This document shows positions 20,848 to 31,095 of a stretch of DNA of 64,000 nucleotides, one piece after another. Location of the stretch: the NCBI GenBank assembly GCA_022843925.1, contig JALHMS010000009.1:115705-179704 (forward strand). Direction: 5' to 3'. Position numbers and translations under genes: made by a program. The number at the start of each line of letters is the position of its first letter. Positions within the stretch are counted from its first letter, which is position 1. The notes under the pieces were generated by a model. The model was given only the letters and a program-made list of their open reading frames with translations. It made no database searches and was not told the DNA's origin. This DNA comes from Burkholderiales bacterium. GTDB lineage: Bacteria; Pseudomonadota; Gammaproteobacteria; Burkholderiales; Ga0077523.

Positions 20848-22737
20848 TTGAACAATCTCATCAAGAACGTCGCGATATGGCTGGTCATCGCCCTGGTGCT
20901 GATGACGGTCTTCAATCAGTTCAGCAAGACGAGCACGGCGCAGCAGTCGATGGAGTACTCGCAATTCATCGAAGAGGTGAAGCGCGGGCATGTGGCCAAG
21001 GTCACCATCGAAGGGCGTGTGCTCAAGTGGGTGAACACCGAAGGCCGCCGATTCAGCACCTACCAGCCGTCCGATCCTTGGATGGTGAGCGATCTCCTGA
21101 AGGCCGGCGTGATCATCGAGGCGAAGCCCGAGGAGGAGCAGGGCTTCCTCATGCAGGTCTTCATCTCCTGGTTCCCGATGCTGCTCCTGATCGGCGTCTG
21201 GATCTTCTTCATGCGGCAGATGCAGGGGGGCGGCAGGGGTGGGGCCTTCTCCTTCGGCAAGAGCAAGGCGCGCATGCTCGACGAGGCCAACAACCAGGTC
21301 ACGTTCGCCGACGTCGCAGGCTGCGACGAGGCCAAGGAGGAGGTCTCCGAACTCGTCGATTTCCTGCGCGATCCCGGCAAGTTCCAGAAGCTCGGCGGGC
21401 GTATCCCGAAGGGCGTCCTGATGGTGGGCTCGCCCGGTACCGGCAAGACGCTTCTGGCGAAGGCGATCGCGGGTGAGGCGAAGGTCCCGTTCTTCTCCAT
21501 CTCCGGCTCAGACTTCGTCGAGATGTTCGTGGGTGTCGGTGCCGCCCGCGTCCGCGACATGTTCGAGCAGGCGAAGAAGCACTCCCCGTGCATCATCTTC
21601 ATCGACGAAATCGACGCGGTGGGCCGTCAGCGTGGCGCCGGCCTCGGCGGTGGCAACGATGAGCGCGAGCAGACGCTCAATCAGCTGCTGGTCGAGATGG
21701 ACGGTTTCGAAGGCGCCACGGGCGTCATCGTGATCGCCGCCACGAACCGCCCCGACGTGCTCGATCCCGCCCTGCTGCGGCCGGGCCGCTTCGACCGCCA
21801 GGTGGTGGTACCGCTGCCCGACATGCGGGGTCGCGAACAGATCCTGATGGTCCACATGCGGAAGGTACCCCTGGCCCCCGACGTGAAGGCGGACATCATT
21901 GCCCGTGGCACGCCTGGTTTCGCCGGTGCCGATCTCGCGAACCTCGTGAACGAAGCCGCGCTCTTCGCCGCCCGGGGCGGCAAGCGCCTGGTGGACATGG
22001 AGGACTTCGAGCGCGCCAAGGACAAGATCTTCATGGGCGCGGAACGGCGCTCCATGGTCATGTCCGAGGAAGAGCGCCTGATGACCGCGTACCACGAGTC
22101 CGGTCATGCGGTGGTGGCCAAGCTCCTTCCGCGCGTCGACCCCGTGCACAAGGTGACGATCATTCCGCGTGGCCGAGCCCTCGGCGTGACGTGGACGCTC
22201 CCCGAGCGGGACTCCCTCGGCCAGGACCGCGATCAGATGCTTCAGCGCATCGCCATGGGCCTGGGTGGGCGTATCGCCGAGGAGGTGTTCATGAACCGCA
22301 TGACCACGGGCGCCAGCAACGACTTCGAGAACGCCACCCGGATCGCACGCGACATGGTCACGCGCTATGGGATGTCGGCGGCGCTTGGGACCATGGTTTA
22401 CGGCGATAACGAGGGCGAGGTCTTCCTCGGGCGTTCCATCACGACCCACAAGAATCTGTCCGAAGCCACGCTGCAGAAGGTGGATGCCGAGATCCGCCGG
22501 ATCATCGACGAGCAGTACGCCGTGGCGCGCAAGCTGATCGAGGATCACCGGGACAAGGTCGAGCTCATGACCAAGTTCCTCCTCGAATGGGAAACGCTCG
22601 ACGCCGAGCAGGTCAACGACATCATGGCGGGACGCTCGCCGCGCCCCCCCAAGCCGGTCACTGTTCCGCCCACCACGCCGCCAGCGGACAACACGCCGTC
22701 ACCGGCTCCGACCACAACTCCCGCACGGGAAGCCTGA
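20848..22737 (+). CDS. ftsH: ATP-dependent zinc metalloprotease FtsH
   Basis: 629 aa. Inner-membrane AAA+ protease. Two membrane segments lie near residues 5-22 and 105-125, flanking the periplasmic domain. Walker A is GSPGTGKT (194-201), with Ser where most homologues have Pro. Walker B FIDEIDA and the second region of homology (RPGRFDRQV) are intact. The zinc site is HESGH (416-420). The C-terminus is a proline/threonine-rich tail. Start is TTG 20848 behind AAGGAGA. It is followed by a strong hairpin before folP. Confidence 0.96.
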   Translation: MNNLIKNVAIWLVIALVLMTVFNQFSKTSTAQQSMEYSQFIEEVKRGHVAKVTIEGRVLKWVNTEGRRFSTYQPSDPWMVSDLLKAGVIIEAKPEEEQGFLMQVFISWFPMLLLIGVWIFFMRQMQGGGRGGAFSFGKSKARMLDEANNQVTFADVAGCDEAKEEVSELVDFLRDPGKFQKLGGRIPKGVLMVGSPGTGKTLLAKAIAGEAKVPFFSISGSDFVEMFVGVGAARVRDMFEQAKKHSPCIIFIDEIDAVGRQRGAGLGGGNDEREQTLNQLLVEMDGFEGATGVIVIAATNRPDVLDPALLRPGRFDRQVVVPLPDMRGREQILMVHMRKVPLAPDVKADIIARGTPGFAGADLANLVNEAALFAARGGKRLVDMEDFERAKDKIFMGAERRSMVMSEEERLMTAYHESGHAVVAKLLPRVDPVHKVTIIPRGRALGVTWTLPERDSLGQDRDQMLQRIAMGLGGRIAEEVFMNRMTTGASNDFENATRIARDMVTRYGMSAALGTMVYGDNEGEVFLGRSITTHKNLSEATLQKVDAEIRRIIDEQYAVARKLIEDHRDKVELMTKFLLEWETLDAEQVNDIMAGRSPRPPKPVTVPPTTPPADNTPSPAPTTTPAREA

Positions 22738-22760
22738 GGCGGCATACGAGAGCGTATTCC

Positions 22761-22790
22761 GAGGGGTGGGGACGCAGGTCCCCGCCCCTC
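22761..22790 (+). terminator. Terminator-like hairpin between ftsH and folP
   Basis: A 13-bp stem (GAGGGGTGGGGAC pairing with GTCCCCGCCCCTC, one G-U pair) around the loop GCAG, followed by GATTCGTTTCGG. The T content downstream is weak, so partial read-through into folP is likely. Confidence 0.6.
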
Positions 22791-22821
22791 GATTCGTTTC
22801 GGCATCCTCACGCCAACGATC

Positions 22822-23724
22822 ATGGGAACACTGCAGCCCGCACCTGCCTTGGCCGTCGCTCCGAGTCCTCCGCGCCGACGTGTTTGGCGGGCAGGCACCC
22901 ACGTCTTCGATCTCTCCCGCCCCGTGATCATGGGTGTCCTGAACGTGACCCCCGATTCCTTCTCGGACGGGGGCAGGTTCGCGACGCCAACCGACGCGCT
23001 GAAGCGCGCAGAGCAGATCTTCGAGGAGGGTGCCGACGTGCTCGACGTGGGTGGAGAATCCACCCGTCCCGGGGCCGCGGAGATCCCCTGGGAAGAGGAG
23101 CTGCGCCGGCTTGGACCGGTGGTGGAGGTCATGGCCGCCCGCGGATTCCCGGTCTCGGTCGACACCAGCCGGCCCGAAGTGATGCGTGCTGTCATCGACA
23201 TGGGGGCCGTCATCATCAACGACGTGCGGGCCCTGCGCCTCCCGGGCGCTCTGGACGTCGCCGCGGCGAGCGACGTGGGCGTCTGCCTGATGCACATGCA
23301 AGGGACACCCGCGACGATGCAGGTGGCGCCGGAGTATCGGGATGTCCTGGTGGAAGTCTCCGATTTCCTGCGCGAGCGGGCGCAGACATGCGAGGCGGCG
23401 GGGATCTCGCGGGATCGCATCGTCCTGGATCCGGGCTTCGGGTTCGGCAAGACACCGGACCACAATCTCAGGTTATTGAGACATTTCTCCGATATCGCGG
23501 GGATGGGCTGGCCGGTCATGGCAGGCCTGTCGCGCAAGTCCCTGCTCGGGCACATCGTCGGCCGCCCGGTCACCGATCGACAGTCCGCCAGCGTGACCGC
23601 AGCCTTGATCGCCGTCGAGCGCGGAGCGGTCGTGGTGAGGGTCCACGACATCGCCGCGACGCGGGATGCCTTGCTGCTGTGGCGCGTCGTCAACGATAAG
23701 GAACTCGGATTCGATGAGCACTAG
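22822..23724 (+). CDS. folP: Dihydropteroate synthase
   Basis: 300 aa. It condenses pABA with hydroxymethyl-dihydropterin diphosphate in folate synthesis and is the sulfonamide target. The TIM-barrel signatures are [26 protein letters not shown], and [13 protein letters not shown]. The first 30 or so residues are a non-conserved proline-rich lead, so the start is less certain than the rest. Its last 11 bases overlap the start of glmM, pointing to coupled translation; the ftsH-folP-glmM order is conserved in many proteobacteria. Confidence 0.95.
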   Translation: MGTLQPAPALAVAPSPPRRRVWRAGTHVFDLSRPVIMGVLNVTPDSFSDGGRFATPTDALKRAEQIFEEGADVLDVGGESTRPGAAEIPWEEELRRLGPVVEVMAARGFPVSVDTSRPEVMRAVIDMGAVIINDVRALRLPGALDVAAASDVGVCLMHMQGTPATMQVAPEYRDVLVEVSDFLRERAQTCEAAGISRDRIVLDPGFGFGKTPDHNLRLLRHFSDIAGMGWPVMAGLSRKSLLGHIVGRPVTDRQSASVTAALIAVERGAVVVRVHDIAATRDALLLWRVVNDKELGFDEH

Positions 23725-25069
23725 AAAGTACTTCGGGACGGACGGCATACGGGGCAAGGTGGGCGAGCCGCCCATCACGCCGGAGGTGGTGATGCACCTG
23801 GGTTTCGCGGCCGGTGAAGTGCTCGCCAAGGAGGCTCCACCGGGCTCTCACGCCGCAGTCCTCATCGGCAAGGACACTAGAATCTCGGGATATCTGCTCG
23901 AGTCCGCCCTGCAGGCCGGTCTGGCCGCCGCCGGCGTGGATGTCTGGCTCGCCGGTCCGATGCCGACGCCGGCCGTGGCGTATCTCACGCGGGCGCTGCG
24001 GTTGTCCGCCGGCGTGGTGATCAGCGCCTCGCACAACCCGTACGACGACAACGGGATCAAGTTCTTCGGCGCCAACGGTCACAAGCTCGCGGACGAGGTG
24101 GAGCGTCGCATCGAGGCGCGCCTCGACTCGCCGATGCGCTGCATGCCGTCCGCACAGCTGGGGAAGGCGCGCCGGGTCATCGAAGCGGATGGCCGTTACA
24201 TCGAGTTCTGCAAGAGCACGTTCCCCACCGATCGGGACCTGCGCGGCATGAAGATCGTGGTCGATGCGGCGAACGGTGCCGCCTATCATGTTGCCGGGCC
24301 CATCCTCCACGAGCTCGGCGCGGAGGTCATCGAGGTCGGGAATCAGCCCGACGGGATCAACATCAACGCGGGGTGTGGAGCGACCAAACCGCAGTTCCTG
24401 GCGTCCAAGGTACTGGAGCACGGGGCCCATCTCGGGATCGCCCTGGATGGCGATGGCGACCGGCTCATGATGGTCGATGCCACGGGCCGGATCTACGACG
24501 GCGACCAGCTCCTCTACGTCATCGCGAGAAACCGTCGGGCCGAAGGCCGGCTCGAAGGCGGCGTCGTCGGGACGGTCATGACCAACTTCGGTGTGGAGCA
24601 GGCGTTCGGCCGGCTGGGCATTCCCTTCGCGCGATCGGCGGTCGGCGACCGTTACGTGCTGGAACTCCTTCTCGAGCGGGGCTGGATTCTCGGGGGAGAG
24701 GGATCCGGGCATATCGTGTGTCTCGACAAGCACACCACCGGTGACGGTCTGATATCGGGTCTCCAGGTGTTGAACGCCCTGGCCAATGCCGGTGAGACCC
24801 TGCCCGAAGCCTGTCGGGATCTGCGACTCCTTCCCCAGGTGCTGATCAACGTGCCCATGAAGCGCGGGTTCGACCTGCGCCGTGATCCCACCGTGGCGCC
24901 GGCCGTGGCGCACGCCGAGGAACGGCTGGCCGGGCGCGGGCGGGTGCTGCTTCGCCCGTCGGGCACCGAGCCGGTCGTGCGCGTGATGGTCGAGGGCGAG
25001 GAGGAGGGGCAGGTCCGCGGTCTGGCGGAAGAACTGGCCGGGGTGATCGGAAAGGTGGCGGCGCCCTGA
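23714..25069 (+). CDS. glmM: Phosphoglucosamine mutase
   Basis: 451 aa. It converts glucosamine-6-phosphate to glucosamine-1-phosphate for peptidoglycan and LPS. It starts [13 protein letters not shown]. The phosphorylated serine is Ser106 in [12 protein letters not shown]. The metal-binding loop is DGDGDR, the substrate loop GEGSGHI, and the phosphate-binding C-terminus [15 protein letters not shown]. The ATG at 23714 lies inside folP, so the genes are translationally coupled. Confidence 0.97.
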   Translation: MSTRKYFGTDGIRGKVGEPPITPEVVMHLGFAAGEVLAKEAPPGSHAAVLIGKDTRISGYLLESALQAGLAAAGVDVWLAGPMPTPAVAYLTRALRLSAGVVISASHNPYDDNGIKFFGANGHKLADEVERRIEARLDSPMRCMPSAQLGKARRVIEADGRYIEFCKSTFPTDRDLRGMKIVVDAANGAAYHVAGPILHELGAEVIEVGNQPDGININAGCGATKPQFLASKVLEHGAHLGIALDGDGDRLMMVDATGRIYDGDQLLYVIARNRRAEGRLEGGVVGTVMTNFGVEQAFGRLGIPFARSAVGDRYVLELLLERGWILGGEGSGHIVCLDKHTTGDGLISGLQVLNALANAGETLPEACRDLRLLPQVLINVPMKRGFDLRRDPTVAPAVAHAEERLAGRGRVLLRPSGTEPVVRVMVEGEEEGQVRGLAEELAGVIGKVAAP

Positions 25070-25217
25070 TCGCCGTTGCGGCGATGGCTCTCCTGGAGTC
25101 TTGCTCGCCGCCTGCACCGCCCGACGCCCGGCCGTGGACAGCGACCGCGGCTGCCCCGGCGGAGTTGGTTTCCCCAGGGAAGCGGCACTGTGCGACGCTG
25201 CCTTCCCGCGCGTCATT

Positions 25218-25251
25218 CTGCAATCAAAATGTCACAATCGCCGCCTACACT
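25218..25251 (+). promoter_or_regulatory. Pho box and -10 of pstS
   Basis: Two 7-bp half-sites, CTGCAAT (25218-25224) and ATGTCAC (25229-25235), are separated by the 4-bp spacer CAAA, exactly the 11-bp pitch of a PhoB site (consensus CTGTCAT). A TACACT hexamer follows at 25246-25251, 10 bp after the box, which is where the -10 of a PhoB-activated promoter should be. The pst operon is therefore expected to respond to phosphate starvation. Confidence 0.8.
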
Positions 25252-25287
25252 GAGTGTATGGACTACGCCCACAACAGGAGTGCAGCG

Positions 25288-26301
25288 ATGCTCGAAGTCC
25301 CCCGCCAGCCTTGGTTTGCCGCCGCCGTCGCCATCGTCAGCCTCATGTCGGTCCAGTCGGCCCCGGTGGCGGCGCAGGAGACGGTCAAGGTCGATGGTTC
25401 CTCCACGGTGTTTCCCATCACCGAGGCCGTGGCCGAGGATTTCCAGCAGTCGAAGCGCGGCAAGGTACGCGTGACCGTGGGGATCTCCGGAACGGGCGGA
25501 GGCTTCAAGAAGTTCTGCCGTGGCGAAACCGACATCTCCGATGCCTCCCGTCCCATCCTCGCCCGCGAGATGGACGAATGCCGGAAGGCCGGCATCAAGT
25601 ACATCGAACTGCCGGTGGCGTACGACGCGCTGACCGTCGTCGTGAATCCCAAGAACGACTGGCTCAAGTCCATCACTGTGGCCGAGCTCAAGAAGATGTG
25701 GGAGCCGGCAGCACAGGGCAAGGTGATGCGCTGGCAGCAGGTCAATTCCGCGTGGCCTGACCAACCGCTGAAGTTGTTCGGTGCGGGTGCGGACTCGGGT
25801 ACCTTCGACTACTTCACGGAGTCGATCAACGGCCGCTCCAAGGCGAGCCGCGGCGACTTCACGGCCGCCGAGGACGACAACATTCTTGTGCAAGGCGTTG
25901 CCCGCGACGCCAATGGTCTCGGGTACTTCGGCTACGCGTACTACATCGAGAACAAGGACAAGCTGAAGGCGCTGCCGATCGTCAATCCGACGACGGGCAA
26001 GCCAGTGCTTCCCTCCCTCGAGACCGTGGTCGACGGCAGCTACCAACCCCTCGCGCGCCCCATCTTCATCTACGTGAATGCGAAGTCGCTCGATCGGGCC
26101 GAGATTCGCGAGTTCGTGCAGTACTACATGAAGCACGCCGATGCCCTGATTCGCGAGGTCAAGTATGTTCCCTTGCCGGCCAAGGTCTACACCATGAATT
26201 TGGAAACCCTCGAGAAGCGGGTTCTGGGCACCAAGTTCGGTGGCGAGAACCAGGTTGGACTTACAATCGAAGAACTCTTGAAGCTGGAAGCGAAGCTCTG
26301 A
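25288..26301 (+). CDS. pstS: Phosphate ABC transporter, periplasmic phosphate-binding protein PstS
   Basis: 337 aa. A signal peptide of about 30 residues ends near APVAAQ. The mature protein begins ETVKVDGSSTVFPITEAV; the SGTGGGFKKFCRGETDISDASRP region supplies phosphate-binding residues. This is the SphX-like PstS branch rather than the E. coli type. ATG 25288 is preferred because CAGGAG lies 8-13 bases upstream; another ATG at 25258 lacks a ribosome site and would spoil the signal peptide. Expression is governed by the Pho box upstream and is separated from pstC by a strong terminator. Confidence 0.94.
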   Translation: MLEVPRQPWFAAAVAIVSLMSVQSAPVAAQETVKVDGSSTVFPITEAVAEDFQQSKRGKVRVTVGISGTGGGFKKFCRGETDISDASRPILAREMDECRKAGIKYIELPVAYDALTVVVNPKNDWLKSITVAELKKMWEPAAQGKVMRWQQVNSAWPDQPLKLFGAGADSGTFDYFTESINGRSKASRGDFTAAEDDNILVQGVARDANGLGYFGYAYYIENKDKLKALPIVNPTTGKPVLPSLETVVDGSYQPLARPIFIYVNAKSLDRAEIREFVQYYMKHADALIREVKYVPLPAKVYTMNLETLEKRVLGTKFGGENQVGLTIEELLKLEAKL

Positions 26302-26341
26302 GCAAGTAGATGCCAGTCGGGTTGCCCGATTGGTTGGGGAC

Positions 26342-26374
26342 ACAGGGGGGCGCATGCCCTCCTGTTCGTTTTTT
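26342..26374 (+). terminator. Intrinsic terminator between pstS and pstC
   Basis: Stem ACAGGGGGGC (26342-26351) pairs with GCCCTCCTGT (26356-26365) around the loop GCAT, with one G-U pair, and is followed by TCG and six T residues (26369-26374). It sits 41 bp after pstS. Partial termination here would give more PstS than membrane components, as is usual for binding-protein transporters. Confidence 0.85.
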
Positions 26375-26431
26375 CTGGGGATTCGCGTTGCGGCACCGCG
26401 AGGTCGCTCGAGCAGCGCACGACACCAACAG

Positions 26432-27367
26432 ATGAATACCTCCACGGCGGAATCTCCCCAGGTTGTCAGCAATCGCCTCCGGCGTCGGGCCTCCCGGCAT
26501 GTGAAGGAGCGCATCATCGAGGCCTGCCTGCTGGCAGCGGCGATGTTCTCGGTCTTCGTGACGGTGGGAATCGTCTTCGTCCTCGTGTCCGAGTCGATCC
26601 AGTTTTTCCGCCACGTATCGATCATCGACTTCCTGACCGACACGCAGTGGACTCCCCTCTTCGACGACGCCCACTACGGAATCATGGTGCTGTTGTCGGG
26701 AACGCTGGTGAGTTCCCTGGTCGCCCTGCTCGTCGCGATTCCGCTGGGGACGATCATCGCGATCTACCTGTCGGAGTTCGCGCCCTTCTCGGTCCGTGAG
26801 ATCGCCAAGCCGTTCCTCGAACTGCTGGGCGGCATGCCGACGGTGGTCTACGGCTACTTCGCGCTGCTGTATGTCACGCCGGCGCTTCAGTGGCTGATGC
26901 CGGAGCTGCCCGGATTCAACTTGCTGTCGGCGGGTTTGGTGATGGGCATCATGATCATCCCGTACGTGAGTTCACTCTCGGAGGACGCCATGCGCTCCGT
27001 GCCGATGAGCATGCGCGAGGGTTCGTACGCCATGGGCGCCACCCGCCTGCAGACGGCTTTGCGGGTCGTCACGCCGGCCGCGATCTCGGGTATCGCGGCC
27101 GCGTACATCCTCGGGATATCGCGTGCCGTGGGGGAGACGATGATCCTTGCGGTGGCGGCCGGGATGCAACCCAATCTCACGTGGAACCCGCTCGAACCTG
27201 CCGCGACGATCACGGCCTACATCGTCCAGGTGGCCCTGGGTGACCTGCCTCACGGCTCCATCGGCTACCAGACCATCTTCGCTGCGGGGCTCACGCTCAT
27301 GTTGATCACCCTCGCCTTCAACGTGCTGGGCCATATGCTCAAGCGGCGATTCCGGCAGGCCTACTGA
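26432..27367 (+). CDS. pstC: Phosphate ABC transporter permease PstC
   Basis: 311 aa. Inner-membrane permease with about six membrane segments. The cytoplasmic EAA-like loop (MREGSYAMGATRLQTALRVV) contacts PstB. A binding-protein-dependent permease core runs from about residue 75 to 300. The ATG at 26432 gives an N-terminus of about 30 polar residues before the first helix; no clear ribosome site is seen, so the start is uncertain by some codons. pstA follows one base after the stop. Confidence 0.94.
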   Translation: MNTSTAESPQVVSNRLRRRASRHVKERIIEACLLAAAMFSVFVTVGIVFVLVSESIQFFRHVSIIDFLTDTQWTPLFDDAHYGIMVLLSGTLVSSLVALLVAIPLGTIIAIYLSEFAPFSVREIAKPFLELLGGMPTVVYGYFALLYVTPALQWLMPELPGFNLLSAGLVMGIMIIPYVSSLSEDAMRSVPMSMREGSYAMGATRLQTALRVVTPAAISGIAAAYILGISRAVGETMILAVAAGMQPNLTWNPLEPAATITAYIVQVALGDLPHGSIGYQTIFAAGLTLMLITLAFNVLGHMLKRRFRQAY

Positions 27368-27368
27368 C

Positions 27369-28292
27369 ATGCTGAAGCAAGACGTCCGAGAGATCCGTCA
27401 GCTCATTGCTCGCCACAAGCGCCACGATCTGATGTTTGCCGCCTGTGGTGTCCTGGCCCTGATGGTCGGGGTGCTCACCTTCGCGGCATTGTTCTTCGGC
27501 ATGGTCGTCGACGGACTCCCTCGGCTCAATCTCGACTTCTTCTCGAACTTCCCGTCCCGCCGCCCCGAGAACGCAGGCATTCTTTCCGCGTGGGTCGGCA
27601 CGAGCCTCGTGATGGTGGTCACGGCCGTTGCCGCAATCCCCCTCGGGGTCTCGGCAGCCGTCTATCTGGAGGAGTACGCCCCCAAGAACTGGATGACCGA
27701 CATCATCGAGATCAACGTCACGAATCTGGCGGGTGTTCCGTCGATCGTCTATGGTCTCCTGGCCCTCGGACTCTTCGTCTACCAGTTCGGATTCGGTCAG
27801 AGCATCCTCTCGGCAGGCCTCACCCTCTCTTTGCTGATACTGCCGATCGTCATCGTGGCGACGCGGGAGTCCATCCGCGCCATCCCGGCGTCGATCCGCG
27901 AAGGCGCCTATGCGGTCGGGGCCACGAAGTGGCAGACCACGGTCGACCACATCCTTCCGTACTCGGCCCCGGGCATCATGACCGGCATCATCATCGGCAT
28001 GGCCCGGGCGATCGGCGAAACGGCGCCCATCATCACGATCGGTGCGCTCACGTTCATCGCCTTCCTGCCGCCGGCACCCGTGCAGGCGGACTTCCCGTTT
28101 GTTTCGTTCGAATGGCTCACGTCCGCCTTCACGGTGATGCCGATTCAGATGTTCAACTGGACCTCGCGTCCCGAGGCCGCCTTCCACGAGAACGCTGCAG
28201 CGGCGGGTCTGGTTCTGGTCGTGATGACGCTCTCCATGAACGGTATCGCGATCATGATCCGGTACCGCCTGCGCAAAAACATCAAGTGGTAG
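27369..28292 (+). CDS. pstA: Phosphate ABC transporter permease PstA
   Basis: 307 aa. Partner of PstC in the membrane channel. Membrane segments occur near residues 22-45, 75-100, 115-145, 155-175, 215-240 and 270-290. The EAA loop reads IREGAYAVGATKWQTTVDHI. The region PAPVQADFPFVSFEW is a periplasmic loop. The pstC stop and pstA ATG are one base apart, so the permease pair is translated together. Confidence 0.95.
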   Translation: MLKQDVREIRQLIARHKRHDLMFAACGVLALMVGVLTFAALFFGMVVDGLPRLNLDFFSNFPSRRPENAGILSAWVGTSLVMVVTAVAAIPLGVSAAVYLEEYAPKNWMTDIIEINVTNLAGVPSIVYGLLALGLFVYQFGFGQSILSAGLTLSLLILPIVIVATRESIRAIPASIREGAYAVGATKWQTTVDHILPYSAPGIMTGIIIGMARAIGETAPIITIGALTFIAFLPPAPVQADFPFVSFEWLTSAFTVMPIQMFNWTSRPEAAFHENAAAAGLVLVVMTLSMNGIAIMIRYRLRKNIKW

Positions 28293-28301
28293 TCCGAGCC
28301 C

Positions 28302-29102
28302 ATGTCCAAAGTCACCGATGGTCCGGCAATCACCGCAGATCTCCGGATCAAGGCCGAAGCGCGCAATCTGAACTTCTACTACGGCAGCTTCCACGCCTTG
28401 AAGGGCATAAACATGCCCATCTACGAGCGGAAGGTGACGGCGCTGATCGGTCCGTCAGGGTGCGGGAAGTCCACGTACCTGCGATGCTTCAACCGGATGC
28501 ACGATCTGTATCCAGGGAACCGCTACGACGGAGACATCCGTCTGCACCCCGACAACACCAATCTCCTGAACCCGCAGGTGGATCCCATCGAGGTGCGGAT
28601 GCGGATCAGCATGGTGTTCCAGAAGCCGAACCCCTTTCCGAAGTCGATCTACGAGAACGTGGCCTACGGGCTGCGTGTCCGGGGTGTGCGAGGAGTCGCG
28701 CTGTTGGATGAGAAGGTCGAGCAGGCCTTGCGCGGCGCGGCACTCTGGGAAGAGGTCAAGGACCGCCTGAACGACCTCGCATTCAACCTCTCCGGGGGGC
28801 AGCAGCAGCGGCTTTGCATCGCCCGTGCCCTGGCGACGGAACCCGAGATCCTGCTCTTCGACGAGCCGACATCGGCGCTCGACCCGATCGCAACGGCCAG
28901 CATCGAAGAACTGATCGCCGACCTGAAGGACAAGGTCACGATCCTGATCGTCACTCACAACATGCAGCAGGCGGCCCGCGTTTCCGACTTCACTGCCTAC
29001 ATGTATCTCGGCGAGATGATCGAATTCGACGCGACCGACACGATATTCATCAAGCCCAAGAACAAGGCGACCGAAGACTACATCACGGGACGTTTCGGCT
29101 GA
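28302..29102 (+). CDS. pstB: Phosphate ABC transporter ATP-binding protein PstB
   Basis: 266 aa. ATPase that drives phosphate uptake. Walker [11 protein letters not shown]-loop [19 protein letters not shown] signature [10 protein letters not shown], Walker [14 protein letters not shown] and the switch His in VTHNM are all intact. It closes the pstSCAB operon. phoU, which commonly follows pstB, is not next; tpiA with its own promoter is. Confidence 0.97.
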   Translation: MSKVTDGPAITADLRIKAEARNLNFYYGSFHALKGINMPIYERKVTALIGPSGCGKSTYLRCFNRMHDLYPGNRYDGDIRLHPDNTNLLNPQVDPIEVRMRISMVFQKPNPFPKSIYENVAYGLRVRGVRGVALLDEKVEQALRGAALWEEVKDRLNDLAFNLSGGQQQRLCIARALATEPEILLFDEPTSALDPIATASIEELIADLKDKVTILIVTHNMQQAARVSDFTAYMYLGEMIEFDATDTIFIKPKNKATEDYITGRFG

Positions 29103-29210
29103 TTCGTCGGCCTCCTGACCCTGCACGGCCGGGAAAGGGCTCCGCGCCGACCCGATCGTCGGCCACCGGATTGCCGGCCCGCACCTGGGGCGTTTTGCGC
29201 TGCAGCACCG

Positions 29211-29240
29211 TTGACCCGTCTCCCTGCCGGCAGGTACACT
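29211..29240 (+). promoter_or_regulatory. Sigma-70 promoter of tpiA
   Basis: TTGACC (29211-29216) and TACACT (29235-29240) with an 18-bp spacer, about 35 bp before the tpiA ATG. It lies in the 172-bp gap after pstB, so tpiA-secG need not depend on the phosphate-regulated operon. Confidence 0.7.
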
Positions 29241-29274
29241 CGGTTAGTTTTTCGCTCTGGAATAAGCGCGCGTG

Positions 29275-30030
29275 ATGCGAAAGAAAATGGTCGCCGGGAA
29301 TTGGAAGATGAACGGTGGCCTGGCGTCGAACGAGTCGTTGCTCCAGCAGTTGCGGTCGGTGGACGTGTCGCGCGCAGGGATGGTGGTGTTTCCGCCGTTT
29401 CCATACCTGCAACAGTGCGTGGACCACGCGGCAGGGTCAGGTTTGGAGATCGGCGCCCAGGACCTCAGCGAGTTCGAAAACGGTGCCTACACCGGCGAAG
29501 TCTCCGGTGGCATGCTCGCAGAGTTGGGTTGTCGGTACGTTCTCGTCGGGCATTCGGAGCGTCGTACGTTGCACGGCGAGACGAACGAGCAGGTCGCGAG
29601 AAAAGCGGTTGCCGCCCATCGCGCGGGCCTGGTTCCGGTGGTCTGCGTCGGCGAGACCCGCGCGGAGCGGGAGTCCGAGCGCACCGAGGCGGTGATCGGT
29701 TCGCAGCTGGCAGCACTCCTCGGCGTCGCTGGGAGCGATGTGCTGGCATCGGCGGTGTTGGCCTACGAACCGGTGTGGGCGATCGGTACGGGCCTGACAG
29801 CTTCGCCGGAGCAGGCTCAGGAGGTGCACGCATTCATCCGCACGCGGGTTGCGGCAGTGGATGCTTCCAGGGCTTCGACCCTGCAGATTCTTTATGGCGG
29901 CAGCGTGAAGGGCGCGAATGCGGCGACCTTGTTCGCGATGCCCGATGTGGATGGAGGTCTGGTCGGTGGGGCCTCCCTGGTGGCGACGGAATTTCTGGAG
30001 ATACATCGGGCTGCGGCATTCGCGGCCTGA
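29275..30030 (+). CDS. tpiA: Triosephosphate isomerase
   Basis: 251 aa. It interconverts dihydroxyacetone phosphate and glyceraldehyde-3-phosphate. Lys in AGNWKMNG, His in VGHSERR and the catalytic Glu in AYEPVWAIGTG are all present, with the phosphate loop YGGSVKGAN. An immediately preceding GTG (29272) is an alternative start. secG follows after 9 bp. Confidence 0.97.
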   Translation: MRKKMVAGNWKMNGGLASNESLLQQLRSVDVSRAGMVVFPPFPYLQQCVDHAAGSGLEIGAQDLSEFENGAYTGEVSGGMLAELGCRYVLVGHSERRTLHGETNEQVARKAVAAHRAGLVPVVCVGETRAERESERTEAVIGSQLAALLGVAGSDVLASAVLAYEPVWAIGTGLTASPEQAQEVHAFIRTRVAAVDASRASTLQILYGGSVKGANAATLFAMPDVDGGLVGGASLVATEFLEIHRAAAFAA

Positions 30031-30039
30031 TAGGAAAAA

Positions 30040-30393
30040 ATGCAGACAGTGATCCTTGTGTTGCACGTTCTTGCCGCCGCGGCCGTGATCGGCCTGGTGC
30101 TGCTGCAGCATGGCAAGGGTGCGGACATGGGGGCCGCATTCGGTAGCGGATCCGCCGGCAGCCTGTTCGGCGCCAGCGGTTCCGCCAATTTTCTGAGTCG
30201 CGCGACTGCCGTGATAGCCGCGGTGTTCTTCGTGACCAGTCTGGGTCTGACCTACCTGTCCACCGGTCGGTCGGATTCCAAGGGCGTCATCCTCGGGGCG
30301 CCGCCCGCGACTTCGGACAAGGCTTCATCGGCCACGACGCCTCCCGTGTCGCCGCCGGACGCCGATTCGAAGGCAAAGGAAATCCCTAAGTAA
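30040..30393 (+). CDS. secG: Preprotein translocase subunit SecG
   Basis: 117 aa. Small inner-membrane part of SecYEG. Two membrane helices (about 3-22 and 52-72) flank the conserved cytosolic loop LLQHGKGADMGAAFGSGS. The C-terminal tail is long, polar and Ser/Pro/Lys-rich, as in other betaproteobacteria. The tpiA-secG-tRNA-Leu-nuoA order is characteristic of this class. Confidence 0.95.
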   Translation: MQTVILVLHVLAAAAVIGLVLLQHGKGADMGAAFGSGSAGSLFGASGSANFLSRATAVIAAVFFVTSLGLTYLSTGRSDSKGVILGAPPATSDKASSATTPPVSPPDADSKAKEIPK

Positions 30394-30431
30394 GTGTTTT
30401 GTCCGGCCGTAATTGGCGGGAGACAAGCCGT

Positions 30432-30516
30432 GCCGACGTGGTGAAATTGGTAGACACGCTGTCTTGAGGGGGCAGTGGCGAAAGCTGTGCGAGTTCGAGT
30501 CTCGCCGTCGGCACCA
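30432..30516 (+). tRNA. tRNA-Leu (anticodon GAG)
   Basis: 85 nt with encoded CCA. The acceptor arm GCCGACG pairs with CGTCGGC. The anticodon stem CTGTC/GGCAG encloses the loop TTGAGGG, giving GAG. A short class II variable arm (GGCGAAAGCT region) precedes the T arm GCGAG-TTCGAGT-CTCGC. It reads CUC and CUU leucine codons. It lies between secG and nuoA. Confidence 0.97.
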
Positions 30517-30668
30517 AGAATTCTGTAACGAACATTCCGGATGATCGCCGTGGTCCGGAGCAGGCATGGCACACCGTGGCGATCGATGCAGCATTAGGGC
30601 ACCCGGTCGATGTCGTTTGGGGCCCTCGAATCAGGGGTCCGTGTCGCGATGAGGGGTCCTGGAACGCG

Positions 30669-31037
30669 ATGCTAGGAAACTACTTTCCGGTACTTCTGTT
30701 CATTCTCGTGGGCATCGCCGTCGGCGGTGCCGCAATTCTCGCCGGTGGCGGGTTGTCCACGCTTCTCGGGCACAACCGCCCCGACTCGCAAAAGCTCTCG
30801 CCCTACGAGTGCGGCTTCGAGGCCTTCGAAGACGCGCGGATGAAGTTCGATGTCCGCTACTACCTCGTCGCCATTCTGTTCATCCTTTTCGATCTCGAGA
30901 TCGCTTTTCTCTTTCCCTGGGCCATCGTGCTCCAGGAGATCGGATTGTTCGGATTTCTCGCCATGGTCGTGTTCCTCGCGATCCTCGTGGTGGGGTTCAT
31001 CTACGAATGGAAGAAGGGTGCGCTGGAATGGGAATGA
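30669..31037 (+). CDS. nuoA: NADH-quinone oxidoreductase subunit A
   Basis: 122 aa, three membrane helices (about 5-28, 63-85, 92-113). The conserved loop [25 protein letters not shown] matches NuoA; part of this loop reaches the quinone site. The ATG at 30669 is chosen since homology starts at MLGNYFPV; the upstream extension of the frame has no family match. It is the first of fourteen nuo genes on one strand, 152 bp after the tRNA; no clear promoter was recognised in that gap. Confidence 0.95.
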   Translation: MLGNYFPVLLFILVGIAVGGAAILAGGGLSTLLGHNRPDSQKLSPYECGFEAFEDARMKFDVRYYLVAILFILFDLEIAFLFPWAIVLQEIGLFGFLAMVVFLAILVVGFIYEWKKGALEWE

Positions 31038-31095
31038 ATGTGTGCGTCGCGGCCGCGATTCCCACTGAGCACGTGCTCCACACGACGGAGTGCGC

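Noticed and set aside
21427..21450. Defective Walker A in FtsH (GSPGTGKT)
   Set aside because: The essential Gly-Lys-Thr is intact; Ser for Pro at the second position should be tolerated, so FtsH is taken as active.
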